Below, piece by piece: positions 51,492 to 60,295 of a stretch of DNA of 64,000 nt (positions within the stretch are counted from its first letter, which is position 1; every line of letters starts with the position of its first letter). Both the position numbers and the translations under genes were made by a program. The stretch is from Nostoc commune NIES-4072. GTDB taxonomy: Bacteria > Cyanobacteriota > Cyanobacteriia > Cyanobacteriales > Nostocaceae. The notes beneath the pieces were generated by a model. It did not search any database and had not been told where the DNA came from. It was given only the letters and a program-made list of their open reading frames with translations. The stretch is taken from the NCBI RefSeq assembly GCF_003113895.1, contig NZ_BDUD01000001.1, positions 2,369,356 through 2,433,355 of the forward strand. The letters run 5' to 3'.

Positions 51492-53819
51492 GTGTTTTCT
51501 AAAAAAGTGCAGAGCAACATTAACCAAATCATGGTGGAAGAGGAAGAAATAGAATTAGCAAAAGCACTAGAAGAACTACAAGCTGAAACTGCAAAACGCC
51601 AAGCAGTTGAAGCACAGTTACAGCAAAAAACATCAGAATTTGCAGCGATTTTGCAAGCGCTTCCTGATTTATACTTTCGTATTGATGCTGATAGAAGTAT
51701 TCTAGATTACAAACCAGGGAAGCTGGATTACCCGTATATCTCAACAGGAGATTGGCAGGGCAAGAGTTTGCGAGAATGCCTACCGATCGCTGTAGGCGAT
51801 CGCTTCTACCAAGCAATAACTCAAGTACTTGAAACTCAATATGAAGTCAGTTTTGAATATACCTTAGCGCTACCATCCGGGAAGAATAATTTTGAAGCTA
51901 GGTTATTACCATTACCAGACCAGCAAATCATAATTCTTGTCCGCCACACCAGCGACAACATCCAAGCAGCATTCAGAGAAAGCGATAACAAGTTTCGCAG
52001 CATTGTCGAAAACGCCAATAACATTATTTTTGCCCTAACACTTGAAGGGATATTTTCCTACGTTTCTCCTAACTGGACAGAAATTTTTGGACATGAGGTT
52101 GCAGAAGTTGAAGGCAAATCCTTTGTTCCCTTTGTACATCCTGACGATGTGCATATCTGTGCCGATTATTTTCAAAGAATTTTGACAACAAGTGAGAAAC
52201 AAGACGCAATTGAATATCGCGTAAAACACAAAAATGGTACTTGGCGATGGCATACCAGCAACTCATCTGTTATTAAAGACGCCAATGGTAATGTTTTAAA
52301 CTTTGTTGGTATATGCTATGACACCACTGACCGAAAACTTGCAGAAGTTGCACTTAGAGAAAGCGCCCAACGAGAAGCCTTACTCAATCGTCTTTCTAAC
52401 CAGATTCGAGCTTCCCTGGATCTCAATTACATTGTGGAAACCGCAGTACAGGAGATTCGCAACTTATTCCAGATTGATCGCTGCGCCTTTTTTTGGTATC
52501 GGCAAGACGCTGATGTACCCTACTGGGAGAGAGTATATGAGGCGAAAAGTTCCTCTTTCCCCTGTTTGCTTAATCAGCAAGAAGCAACTAATGCAGAAAT
52601 CGAACTAATCGCAGCCAAAACCTTGAACAAAGAAATCATCCGCATTAATGATGTTGAGACTGTCAGCGATGACATTGCACAGCAATTTTTGCAGGATTTT
52701 GGTTTCACTGCTTTTATGTCGCTCCCCGTACATACCCAATCAGGGGAAATTGGCACATTTAGCTGTGGTTCTTGTAGTGGCTTCCGGCCTTGGCTAGACA
52801 GCGAAGTAGAATTATTACAAGCAGTTACAGTTCAACTAGCGATCGCCATTGACCAAGCAAAACTTTACACCCAAAGTCGCATCGCTGCCCAAACAGCCCA
52901 AGACAAAGCCCAGCAACTAGAAGCGGCGCTGCTAGAACTTCAACAAACCCAAGCACAACTGATTCAAACTGAAAAAATGTCCAGTTTAGGACAATTGGTT
53001 GCAGGTATTGCCCACGAAATCAATAATCCCGTCAATTTTATTTACGGCAATATTAGCCACGCCCGTGAATATACCAAGGATTTGCTGCACTTGGTAGACC
53101 TTTATCAACAAAACTATTGCCCACCAACACCAGAGATTCACGAACAAATCTACGCCATTGATTTAGACTTTCTCAAGCAAGATTTGCCGAAAATTTTAGA
53201 TTCTATGGATATGGGAGCCGAACGCATTCGGCAGATTGTCCTATCTTTACGCAATTTCTCTCGCCTTGATGAAGACGGCACAAAGCCAGTGGATATTCAC
53301 GAAGGTATTGATAACACCTTGCTGCTGTTGCAAAATCGCCTGAAAGCCAAATCAAGACATTCCGAAATCCAAGTAATCCGAGACTACGCCAACCTGCCAC
53401 CAGTAATGTGTCACGCTGGACACATGAATCAGGTGTTTATGAATCTGTTAACAAATGCGATCGATGCTTTAGAAGAGGGAGTGGGGAATGGGGAATGGGG
53501 AGTGGGGAAAGAACCACTCCCTACTCCCTACTCCCTACTCACTACTCCCCAAATTCGCATTCGCACCCTCATCCAAGAAGACCATATAATCATTGGCATT
53601 GCCGACAACGGCGCAGGCATGACTGAGGAAGTACGCAAACGTGTATTTGACCCCTTCTTTACTACGAAACCCGTCGGTAAAGGCACGGGCATGGGGTTAT
53701 CAATTAGTTACCAAATTATTGTCAAAAAACATGGCGGGCAAATCCAGTGTATTTCAGCACCAGGAGAAGGTGCTGAGTTTGCGATCGTGATTCCATTCAA
53801 GCAGCAACCGGATTTGTAA
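51492..53819 (+). CDS. Sensor histidine kinase: PAS-PAS-GAF-HisKA-HATPase
   Basis: This 775-residue soluble kinase has an N-terminal coiled coil (VEEEEIELAKALEELQAETA), a PAS domain (about 50-150), a second PAS with PAC (about 160-285; IVENANNIIFALTLEGIFSY, YRVKHKNGTWRWHTSN), a GAF domain (about 300-470), a coiled coil, HisKA with VAGIAHEINNPVNFIYGNIS (about 500), and HATPase (NLLTNAIDALEEG, ADNGAGM, GKGTGMGLSISYQI). The H-box HEINNP is the type seen in cyanobacterial orphan kinases. GTG 51492 is the start. No response regulator is adjacent. A heptamer-derived insert occupies the ATPase loop at 53472-53556. Confidence 0.88.
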   Translation: MFSKKVQSNINQIMVEEEEIELAKALEELQAETAKRQAVEAQLQQKTSEFAAILQALPDLYFRIDADRSILDYKPGKLDYPYISTGDWQGKSLRECLPIAVGDRFYQAITQVLETQYEVSFEYTLALPSGKNNFEARLLPLPDQQIIILVRHTSDNIQAAFRESDNKFRSIVENANNIIFALTLEGIFSYVSPNWTEIFGHEVAEVEGKSFVPFVHPDDVHICADYFQRILTTSEKQDAIEYRVKHKNGTWRWHTSNSSVIKDANGNVLNFVGICYDTTDRKLAEVALRESAQREALLNRLSNQIRASLDLNYIVETAVQEIRNLFQIDRCAFFWYRQDADVPYWERVYEAKSSSFPCLLNQQEATNAEIELIAAKTLNKEIIRINDVETVSDDIAQQFLQDFGFTAFMSLPVHTQSGEIGTFSCGSCSGFRPWLDSEVELLQAVTVQLAIAIDQAKLYTQSRIAAQTAQDKAQQLEAALLELQQTQAQLIQTEKMSSLGQLVAGIAHEINNPVNFIYGNISHAREYTKDLLHLVDLYQQNYCPPTPEIHEQIYAIDLDFLKQDLPKILDSMDMGAERIRQIVLSLRNFSRLDEDGTKPVDIHEGIDNTLLLLQNRLKAKSRHSEIQVIRDYANLPPVMCHAGHMNQVFMNLLTNAIDALEEGVGNGEWGVGKEPLPTPYSLLTTPQIRIRTLIQEDHIIIGIADNGAGMTEEVRKRVFDPFFTTKPVGKGTGMGLSISYQIIVKKHGGQIQCISAPGEGAEFAIVIPFKQQPDL

Positions 53820-53910
53820 ATATTACACAATCTTAACCAAAATTTAATCAAAAGTTAACCTATTAGTTGTTAACTTAAGATTAATTCACTTTTTGCTGCA
53901 ACATTTGAAC

Positions 53911-53945
53911 CCCCCCAACCACCTGAAAGTTACAGGAATTGGGGG
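53911..53945 (+). terminator. Probable terminator of the PAS-PAS-GAF kinase gene
   Basis: CCCCC (53912-53916) and GGGGG (53941-53945) with inner CCTG/CAGG pairs around aaagtta, followed by attatttatt. It lies about 90 bases after the stop codon. Confidence 0.55.
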
Positions 53946-53972
53946 ATTATTTATTCTAATACGGAGAAATAG

Positions 53973-54126
53973 TATAGGATTACTATTTGATTTTTGAACG
54001 AAATTAAGTATTGTAGAGTGTGTTAGAACGGAGTTCGTAACGCACTATGAACACGAGTTTGATGCCGTACTCTCTGTGCTAACACATCCTACGTATATTT
54101 TCTCCAAATCAAACCGGATTCCTATA
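53973..54126. mobile_element. MITE copy 1 (154 bp, terminal inverted repeats)
   Basis: The ends tataggattactatttgatt and, read from the other strand, tataggaatccggtttgatt form terminal inverted repeats of about 21 bases. The interior (gagtgtgttagaacggagtt ... ctaacacatcctac) is itself partly palindromic. It is almost identical to copy 2 at 61826-61978. A TA at both ends may be a target duplication as in IS630/Tc1-type elements. Confidence 0.75.
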
Positions 54127-54279
54127 GTAGAAATGTTGCAGTTTAATCGTTTAAAAAACGTTGTAATGGTATTATTATGTTTGCGTAGGTGTAGTGCAAT
54201 ACCATTCGGTTAAGGAATTTCTTGGTTCAGGCAGGCTCTTGAGGCAGTTTGGGAAGAGAAGTAGGGGGAAAGAAGAATT

Positions 54280-55002
54280 ATGATACAACCCCAAAGTCAA
54301 AATAGTATCACCTACACACGCGTTATCCATCTAAGTCATGTAATTGACATAGATATTCCCCAATGGTCTGGCGACCCTCCAGTAGAATTTGAAACTGTAG
54401 CTGAACTGAATAATGATAGCTATTACCTACGACGTTTCTCCTTGGGGGAACATAGCGCTACTCATATCAACGCCCCTAACAGTTTTCATAGTTATGCTGT
54501 GGGAATTGACCAATACCCCGCCCAGTCTTTGGTTGTACCTGCGGTAGTCATAGATAAACGCCTTGCCACAGCAGTTAATCCTGATTATGCCCTGACCATT
54601 GCTGATGTTCTAGCTTGGGAAGAAGAATACGGAGAAATTTATCCTGGTTGCGTAGTTATACTGAATACTGGTTGGCAAAAAAAGTGGTTAGATAAAAGTG
54701 CATTCCTAAATCATGATTCTCAAGGAATTGCCCACTTTCCAGGGTTTGGTAGCGATGCGACTCAATTATTATTGGATGAACGGCAAATAGCAGGGGTAGG
54801 AATTGATACTCATGGTGTAGACCCCGGACAGGATAACAGTTTTGCTATTAACCACTTGGTGTTGGAGAAACCGCGCATTGTATTGGAGAATCTCACCAAT
54901 TTGGATCAATTGCCACCGAAAGGTACTACTCTAGCGATCGGCATTCTCAGGTTGCGTGGTGGTTCTGGTTCTCCTGTCGGGGTGTTGGCATTAGTGCCTT
55001 AA
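54280..55002 (+). CDS. Cyclase-family (kynurenine-formamidase-like) metal hydrolase
   Basis: This 240-residue protein starts VIHLSHVIDIDIPQWSGDPP-like sequence after a short leader and has the family's metal region GEHSATHINAPNSFHSYAVG (normally HxGTHxDxPxH; here the Asp is Asn and Gly is Ala). A second signature, GVGIDTHGVDPGQDNSFAIN, is present. Members hydrolyse amides or cyclic substrates, for example N-formylkynurenine. The changed metal-site residues leave the exact activity open. An aldehyde dehydrogenase gene follows 113 bases downstream and may share the transcript. ATG 54280 has a weak ribosome site (gaagaatt). Confidence 0.8.
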   Translation: MIQPQSQNSITYTRVIHLSHVIDIDIPQWSGDPPVEFETVAELNNDSYYLRRFSLGEHSATHINAPNSFHSYAVGIDQYPAQSLVVPAVVIDKRLATAVNPDYALTIADVLAWEEEYGEIYPGCVVILNTGWQKKWLDKSAFLNHDSQGIAHFPGFGSDATQLLLDERQIAGVGIDTHGVDPGQDNSFAINHLVLEKPRIVLENLTNLDQLPPKGTTLAIGILRLRGGSGSPVGVLALVP

Positions 55003-55115
55003 TTTTTATATCGATATTTGCTTCTTACCCCAATTTCTTAAACTTGAGGATAACCTAGAAAGCAAGCAAACTTAGTACACAAGTTCCAGTGGATCATCAG
55101 CCGGAGATTTTCAAG

Positions 55116-56612
55116 ATGACAACTCCCCTATCTTGCCGCAATTACATAGACGGTCAATGGTTGAGTGCTGTAGGGGAAGCAACTTTAGAAAGTCGCAACC
55201 CTGCTGACAAAACCGAAGTGGTTGCCACATTTCCCCGATCGCAACTTAAGGATGTAGATACAGCAGTAGCCGCCGCCCGTAAAGCCTACTACAGTTGGCG
55301 CAAAGTCCCGGCTCCAGCTAGGGCAGAATACATATTTCGTGTTGGGGAAATATTACTCCAGCATAAAGAAGAACTTGCTCAGTTAATCAGTCGGGAAATG
55401 GGTAAACCCTTGACAGAAGCCAGGGGAGATGTGCAAGAAGGTATTGACTGCGCCTTTTACACTGCTGGCGAAGGACGGCGACTATTTGGGCAAACCACAC
55501 CGTCGGAAATGTCCAATAAATTCGCCATGACTGTGCGGATGCCCATAGGAGTTTGTGCCTTAATTACTCCCTGGAATTTCCCTGTGGCAATTCCTTGCTG
55601 GAAAGCTATGCCAGCTTTGGTGTGTGGAAATACAGTTATCCTCAAACCTGCCGAAGACACCTCCGCCTGTGCAACTAAATTGATTGAAATTTTCCAACAA
55701 GCAGGTTTACCACCAGGAGTAATTAACTTGGTGCATGGTGTGGGAGAGGAGGTGGGTAAAGCTTTAGTTGAACATCCAAATGTAGATTTGGTATCGTTTA
55801 CTGGTTCTTCAGAAACAGGTGCTTTTGTTGGCGCTACTTGCGGACGCACTCACAAGCGTGTCTGTTTAGAAATGGGTGGTAAAAATGCCCAAGTGGTAAT
55901 GGAAGATGCCGATTTGGAACTTGCTCTTGATGGTGCAGTATGGGGAGCATTTGGAACAACCGGTCAACGATGTACGGCTACTAGTCGCCTGATTTTGCAT
56001 CGTGATATTAAAGAAAAATTTACCGCCATGCTCTATGAGCGTACCAGCAAGTTACGCTTGGGTGCTGGCACTGACTCTGATACAGATATTGGGCCGATTG
56101 TCAATGAAAAGCAACTTCAACAGGTGAGCAAGTATTTGGATATCGCCCGTGAGGAAGGAGCAAAGGTTTTAATTGGTGGAGAAATTGCCAGTGAAGGTTC
56201 ATTGAAAAACGGTTACTTCTTTCAACCAACTATTTTGGATGATGTAACTCCCGATATGCGCGTTGCGCGTGAAGAGATATTTGGGCCAGTGGTGGCATTG
56301 ATTGAAGTTAGTTCTTTTGAGGAAGCGATCGCAATTCTCAACGATAGCAATTACGGTCTTTCTTCTTCAGTTTACACCTGCGATATCAACCGGGCTTTTA
56401 CTGCCATGCGCGACATCGAAGCAGGTATCACCTATATTAACGGCCCCACTATTGGCGCAGAGGTACACTTGCCCTTTGGCGGTGTGAAACAAACCGGTAA
56501 CGGACACCGCGAAGCTGGAACTACTGCAATGGATGTTTTCACGGAATGGAAAAGTGTTTATGTTGACTTTTCTGGAAGTTTACAACGCGCTCAGATAGAT
56601 AACCGCAGTTAA
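55116..56612 (+). CDS. NAD(P)-dependent aldehyde dehydrogenase
   Basis: The product is about 498 residues. ATG 55116 is chosen because GGAG at 55103-55106 is well spaced; GTG 55089 also opens the frame. The motifs are complete: cofactor region ITPWNFPVAIPCWKAMPALV and FTGSSETGAFVG, general base LEMGGKNAQVV, catalytic Cys in AFGTTGQRCTATSRL, and C-terminal REEIFGPVVAL and LPFGGVKQTGNGHREAG. It resembles the group containing aminoadipate/ketoglutarate semialdehyde dehydrogenases, but the substrate is not certain. The upstream cyclase gene may be functionally linked. Confidence 0.9.
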   Translation: MTTPLSCRNYIDGQWLSAVGEATLESRNPADKTEVVATFPRSQLKDVDTAVAAARKAYYSWRKVPAPARAEYIFRVGEILLQHKEELAQLISREMGKPLTEARGDVQEGIDCAFYTAGEGRRLFGQTTPSEMSNKFAMTVRMPIGVCALITPWNFPVAIPCWKAMPALVCGNTVILKPAEDTSACATKLIEIFQQAGLPPGVINLVHGVGEEVGKALVEHPNVDLVSFTGSSETGAFVGATCGRTHKRVCLEMGGKNAQVVMEDADLELALDGAVWGAFGTTGQRCTATSRLILHRDIKEKFTAMLYERTSKLRLGAGTDSDTDIGPIVNEKQLQQVSKYLDIAREEGAKVLIGGEIASEGSLKNGYFFQPTILDDVTPDMRVAREEIFGPVVALIEVSSFEEAIAILNDSNYGLSSSVYTCDINRAFTAMRDIEAGITYINGPTIGAEVHLPFGGVKQTGNGHREAGTTAMDVFTEWKSVYVDFSGSLQRAQIDNRS

Positions 56613-56849
56613 TTGTATGCAATATTAACATCCCGACTGCAAAACTTTCGCAAGTCTTACAACACGTTGCGCGATCGCTCAGTTTCAGCAAAGAATAATT
56701 TGTAATACCAATTCACGAAAACCCTAATAGATATAGATTTCTCGTTGGGACATGGTAATGCTATGCCCTTACCAACGTATTTGTATTATTACAGCGAAAT
56801 CGTATAACCCTTATTAATAGGAACTTTCGCTACAAGAAAATCTAAATGA

Positions 56850-57347
<498 letters not shown>

Positions 57348-57404
57348 GTTCTGAAGTATGGCAATTACCATTACATTTTTGTAGCACAATGTATTATTAA
57401 TCCC

Positions 57405-57595
57405 TGCGTGCCCCAACTCTTGGAGCCTACATACTAGTACGAGAGGAAAGGTAACACTGCCAAATACAGTGGGCGTGTGTGAACGGGGAGTACGAAGAAC
57501 CTGGGAGGTAGGCTTAAAAGTAGTCATCCTTGAAAGAGTGTGTAACAACTCACCAGTGGAGTCCCTCTAGTAACTGAGAACACGCAATGCTCCAC
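57405..57595 (+). ncRNA. Candidate structured RNA mimicking the 23S rRNA sarcin-ricin loop and GTPase-associated centre
   Basis: TGCGTG (57405-57410) and CACGCA (57581-57586) form a perfect closing helix. Inside are CCAA-CUC-UUGG (57413-57423), a sarcin-ricin motif AGUACGAGAGG (57436-57446) flanked by UACU/GGUA pairing, a CACTG/CAGTG hairpin (57455-57470), and a 56-base element (57501-57556) that follows the L11-binding fold: GGCUUAAAAGUAGUC hairpin, AAAGAG and GUGUAACAACUCAC. As I recall E. coli 23S rRNA, about 40 of these 56 bases agree, and the closing pairs CCAG/CUGG are swapped to CUGG/CCAG, which keeps pairing. In true rRNA the order is opposite and the pieces are about 1.6 kb apart. 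There is no coding frame of quality. Confidence 0.7.
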
Positions 57596-57704
57596 CAACT
57601 TGCACGGAGGAAATAATGATACTAATTTGTAATTAATAGGCTATTTATAAAAAATATTAAGTAGGGTAGGACGATGAGCCGAAGTTTTCTCATTCAGATT
57701 TACT

Positions 57705-58085
57705 TCAAGTCTTGGACTTCAATACTTGTATAGCTTTAAATCCTTCCCATGTCTGACTGAAAAATACGATGGGAATAATTAAGCCAACTGGTTTACCTGT
57801 TTGAATCATATTGTGAATGCCAGTTAAGAAATTTAGCAGCATAAATCCCACTGCAATACCCAACGCAAGTTTGGATTTACGTTGTACAAAAAAGCCTAGA
57901 ACTAGATAGAGTAAACCAAAAAGTAAAAACGAAATTCCCAATATCATACCTTCAGGAAGTTGATTGCCAGCTATTAATGCCAGTAATCCCAGAAAAACAC
58001 CCAAAACTCCAACTGCGTAAATTGCCCGGTAAGCAGATGCTAACCTTTTTTTGTACTCTGATATTTGTTGTATTTGGGTAGTCAT
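57705..58085 (-). CDS. Small integral membrane protein of unknown function
   Basis: From ATG 58085 this is about 126 residues (MTTQIQQISEYKKRLASAYR). After a charged helix it has four hydrophobic segments (AVGVLGVFLGLLALIAGN, MILGISFLLFGLLYLVLGFF, LALGIAVGFMLLNFLTGI, VGLIIPIVFFS). The frame is open to 58157 but the extra residues look non-coding. It lies 85 bases after another small membrane protein gene in the same direction. No family is recognised. Confidence 0.6.
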   Translation of the reverse strand: MTTQIQQISEYKKRLASAYRAIYAVGVLGVFLGLLALIAGNQLPEGMILGISFLLFGLLYLVLGFFVQRKSKLALGIAVGFMLLNFLTGIHNMIQTGKPVGLIIPIVFFSQTWEGFKAIQVLKSKT

Positions 58086-58170
58086 AATTTTTAAATTTAT
58101 TTGGTCAATTGAAATTTTACTTAATAAATACAAGGCTACTGTATTTACTGGATTCATCTAGTCATAAAAT

Positions 58171-58584
58171 TTAGAAATCGGGAAAAGCTTTTTTCTTCCA
58201 AGTATGGGAAATTTTTGTGTATTGACGCTCTAGTTCAGCAGTTGCACAACTGAGTGTACGTACTTTTTCTTCAACCTGGCCTAACTGTTTCATAACACTA
58301 GCAGCAAACCATAGTAGAAAGAATGAAAATACCCCTGTGCAACCTTGATTAAGAATATAAGCAATACCGCTAACAAATGCACCAACAAATAAAACTATTT
58401 GAATCAGCGCTCCATACATATTAAGACGCACGAGTTTTTTATAATCTTCTAATGATTTTTCATTTGCAATTGTTGTATTTCTTTCTAGAAAATTCTCAAA
58501 TTTATCTTTCACATAGAAAGATATCACAATCGATAATAAGCACATTCCAATATATGCAAAATGCAAAAACATTGTTTCACCCAA
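58171..58584 (-). CDS. Small membrane protein of unknown function
   Basis: This 137-residue protein has a first hydrophobic segment (FLHFAYIGMCLLSIVISFYV), a charged stretch, then a pair of helices (LIQIVLFVGAFVSGIAYILN, GVFSFFLLWFAASVMKQLG) and a charged C-terminal helix rich in Glu/Lys. It precedes the membrane protein gene at 58085 in the same direction and may share its transcript. No known domain is recognised. Confidence 0.6.
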   Translation of the reverse strand: MGETMFLHFAYIGMCLLSIVISFYVKDKFENFLERNTTIANEKSLEDYKKLVRLNMYGALIQIVLFVGAFVSGIAYILNQGCTGVFSFFLLWFAASVMKQLGQVEEKVRTLSCATAELERQYTKISHTWKKKAFPDF

Positions 58585-58687
58585 TGAAAATAGTTGTCTA
58601 ATTACTGTTTTATTAAAAACAGATGTTCTTTTATATACTCATATATTGGGAGAAATCTTGAGTAATTATGCGTAAATAGAGATAATT

Positions 58688-59521
58688 ATGCCTGACATCC
58701 ATAAGCTAATCAACCAAATTGCGATCGCACAAGCACAATTATCTACAACCCAATTCCTTGCTCCCTGTGTCAAAGGTGGACGAGTTCGCACACGGGTAGC
58801 TGGGATGATCTACACCTTCAGTCCAAAGCCTAGTAAATTTGAAGGTTGGGGCATCTTTCAGCTTGTGGATGAGAAAACAGCAACGGTTGTAGAAGAAGCA
58901 GACTTACCCCAGATTGCAGAATACCTACAACACTTTCCCCAAATACGACTGCGGTTAGCACATCAACTGCAAAAACAAACTTGGTTAGCATACCCTGTGA
59001 ATGAAGCAGATATGCGTCAACGGTTGAAGGTAGTTAAACCGATCGCAGTCCACTTAGTTACCGAAGGCGTTACCTTTGAGCAAATTATTGCCCGTTGGAA
59101 TGGACAGTCTTGCTGGTTCGAGGAAGTCGATCGCCGTACCGATCCGGCAATTGTTGAAACTCTGCAATCTGCTGTTAAGCAACTCATTCCTGCTGAGGAA
59201 TTACAGTTTAAGGGCATTACTCCAGAAATCCGCACAGTGTATGAATTAGCAACTCGGCGCATTGAGGGCTTTACTCAACCCCAACAAGATGAAAAGCGAC
59301 TCAAAAAGGCATTGCGGATGGGCGGCGGTGAATTAAATCAATTTCACGATCGCGGCGATTATTGGACAGTCGATTGGACAACTGCTGATGGTGTTCGCCA
59401 CACTAGTGCGATCGCTAAAACTGACTTGACTGTTGTCAGTTCTGGTATTTGTCTGAGTGGACGCGATCGCGATTTTGACTTGCAATCCTTAGTAGGTGTA
59501 ATGGAACATCAAGAGTGGTGA
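58688..59521 (+). CDS. Protein of unknown function coupled to a ThiF-type enzyme
   Basis: This 277-residue soluble protein starts MPDIHKLINQIAIAQAQLST. It has a small Gly/Arg beta-like region (VKGGRVRTRVAGMIYTFSPK, GWGIFQLVDEKTATVVEEA) and a C-terminal beta part (GDYWTVDWTTADGVRHTSAI). It has no recognised motif. The stop codon lies five bases before the ATG of the ThiF-type gene, and the reading frames overlap if an upstream GTG is used, so the two are coupled. The partnership suggests it is a substrate, carrier-binding or adaptor protein of the E1-like enzyme; this is inference. Confidence 0.65.
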   Translation: MPDIHKLINQIAIAQAQLSTTQFLAPCVKGGRVRTRVAGMIYTFSPKPSKFEGWGIFQLVDEKTATVVEEADLPQIAEYLQHFPQIRLRLAHQLQKQTWLAYPVNEADMRQRLKVVKPIAVHLVTEGVTFEQIIARWNGQSCWFEEVDRRTDPAIVETLQSAVKQLIPAEELQFKGITPEIRTVYELATRRIEGFTQPQQDEKRLKKALRMGGGELNQFHDRGDYWTVDWTTADGVRHTSAIAKTDLTVVSSGICLSGRDRDFDLQSLVGVMEHQEW

Positions 59522-59526
59522 AGACA

Positions 59527-60165
59527 ATGAACATGTTTTTTCACGAGCAGCTTTACCGCAGCAATGCTGTGATGGCAAAGCTAAAAAATTATCCTGTAAC
59601 AATTTGTGGCGCTGGAGCATTAGGAGCTAACATTGCAGAAAACTTAGCTCGGTCTGGTTTTGATAAACTTACAGTGATAGATTGCGATCGCATTGAAGAG
59701 CGTAACCTTTCGACTCAGCCTTATTACCGTTCTGATGTTGGAGCCTTCAAAGCGAAAATTTTAGCGAATAATTTATATCGAGCAATTGGTACTAAAGTTG
59801 ATGCTAAAACTCTTGAATTGACATCAGCAAATACAACTCAACTACTCAAAGACAGCCAGCTAATTGTCGATGTCTTTGACAATAGTGTGGCACGTCAAAC
59901 AGTGAAAAATTATGCTGAACAATTAAGCATTCCTTGTCTTCATGCTGGGCTATCGGCTGATTATGCAGAAGTGATTTGGAATGACGTTTATCGCGTTCCT
60001 TCCGAGGTGAATGATGATGTTTGTGATTATCCCCTGACACGAAACTTAGTAATGTTAACTGTTGCTGTGGCGTGTGAAGCGATCGTTTCATTCATTGCCA
60101 CAGCAGAACAGCGTAACTTCACCATTACCCAAAAGGATTTAACTGTTCAATCTCTGTTTTTGTAG
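59527..60165 (+). CDS. ThiF/MoeB/E1-like adenylyltransferase
   Basis: From ATG 59527 this is about 212 residues. It has the nucleotide motif TICGAGALGANIAENLARSG, acidic VIDCDRIEERNLSTQPYYRS and DVGAFKAKILAN, and the ending NLVMLTVAVACEAIVSFI. The Arg finger seen in MoeB (NLxRQ) is replaced (NLSTQ), and the paired CxxC zinc sites are absent. A Cys in NDDVCDYPL could be a conjugating residue. It is a minimal E1-like domain. Such enzymes activate the C-terminus of ubiquitin-like or sulfur-carrier proteins; no such protein is seen here. It follows its partner gene without a gap. Confidence 0.85.
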   Translation: MNMFFHEQLYRSNAVMAKLKNYPVTICGAGALGANIAENLARSGFDKLTVIDCDRIEERNLSTQPYYRSDVGAFKAKILANNLYRAIGTKVDAKTLELTSANTTQLLKDSQLIVDVFDNSVARQTVKNYAEQLSIPCLHAGLSADYAEVIWNDVYRVPSEVNDDVCDYPLTRNLVMLTVAVACEAIVSFIATAEQRNFTITQKDLTVQSLFL

Positions 60166-60295
60166 ATTGCGTAGATGCTCTTATCGGCTTATCGTAGACA
60201 TCGCGCATTAGAGTTTACCAAACTCTGCTGGTTTTAAGTAAAGAGCAAATAACAAGCAGTAAGTTTTGTGGCGGGGTATAAATCCCCATTACGAA

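Noticed and set aside
57405..57595. A genuine 23S rRNA gene fragment at its normal place
   Set aside because: The two rRNA motifs are in the wrong order, separated by unrelated sequence, and no other rRNA parts or tRNAs are nearby; it is better treated as a separate RNA-like element.
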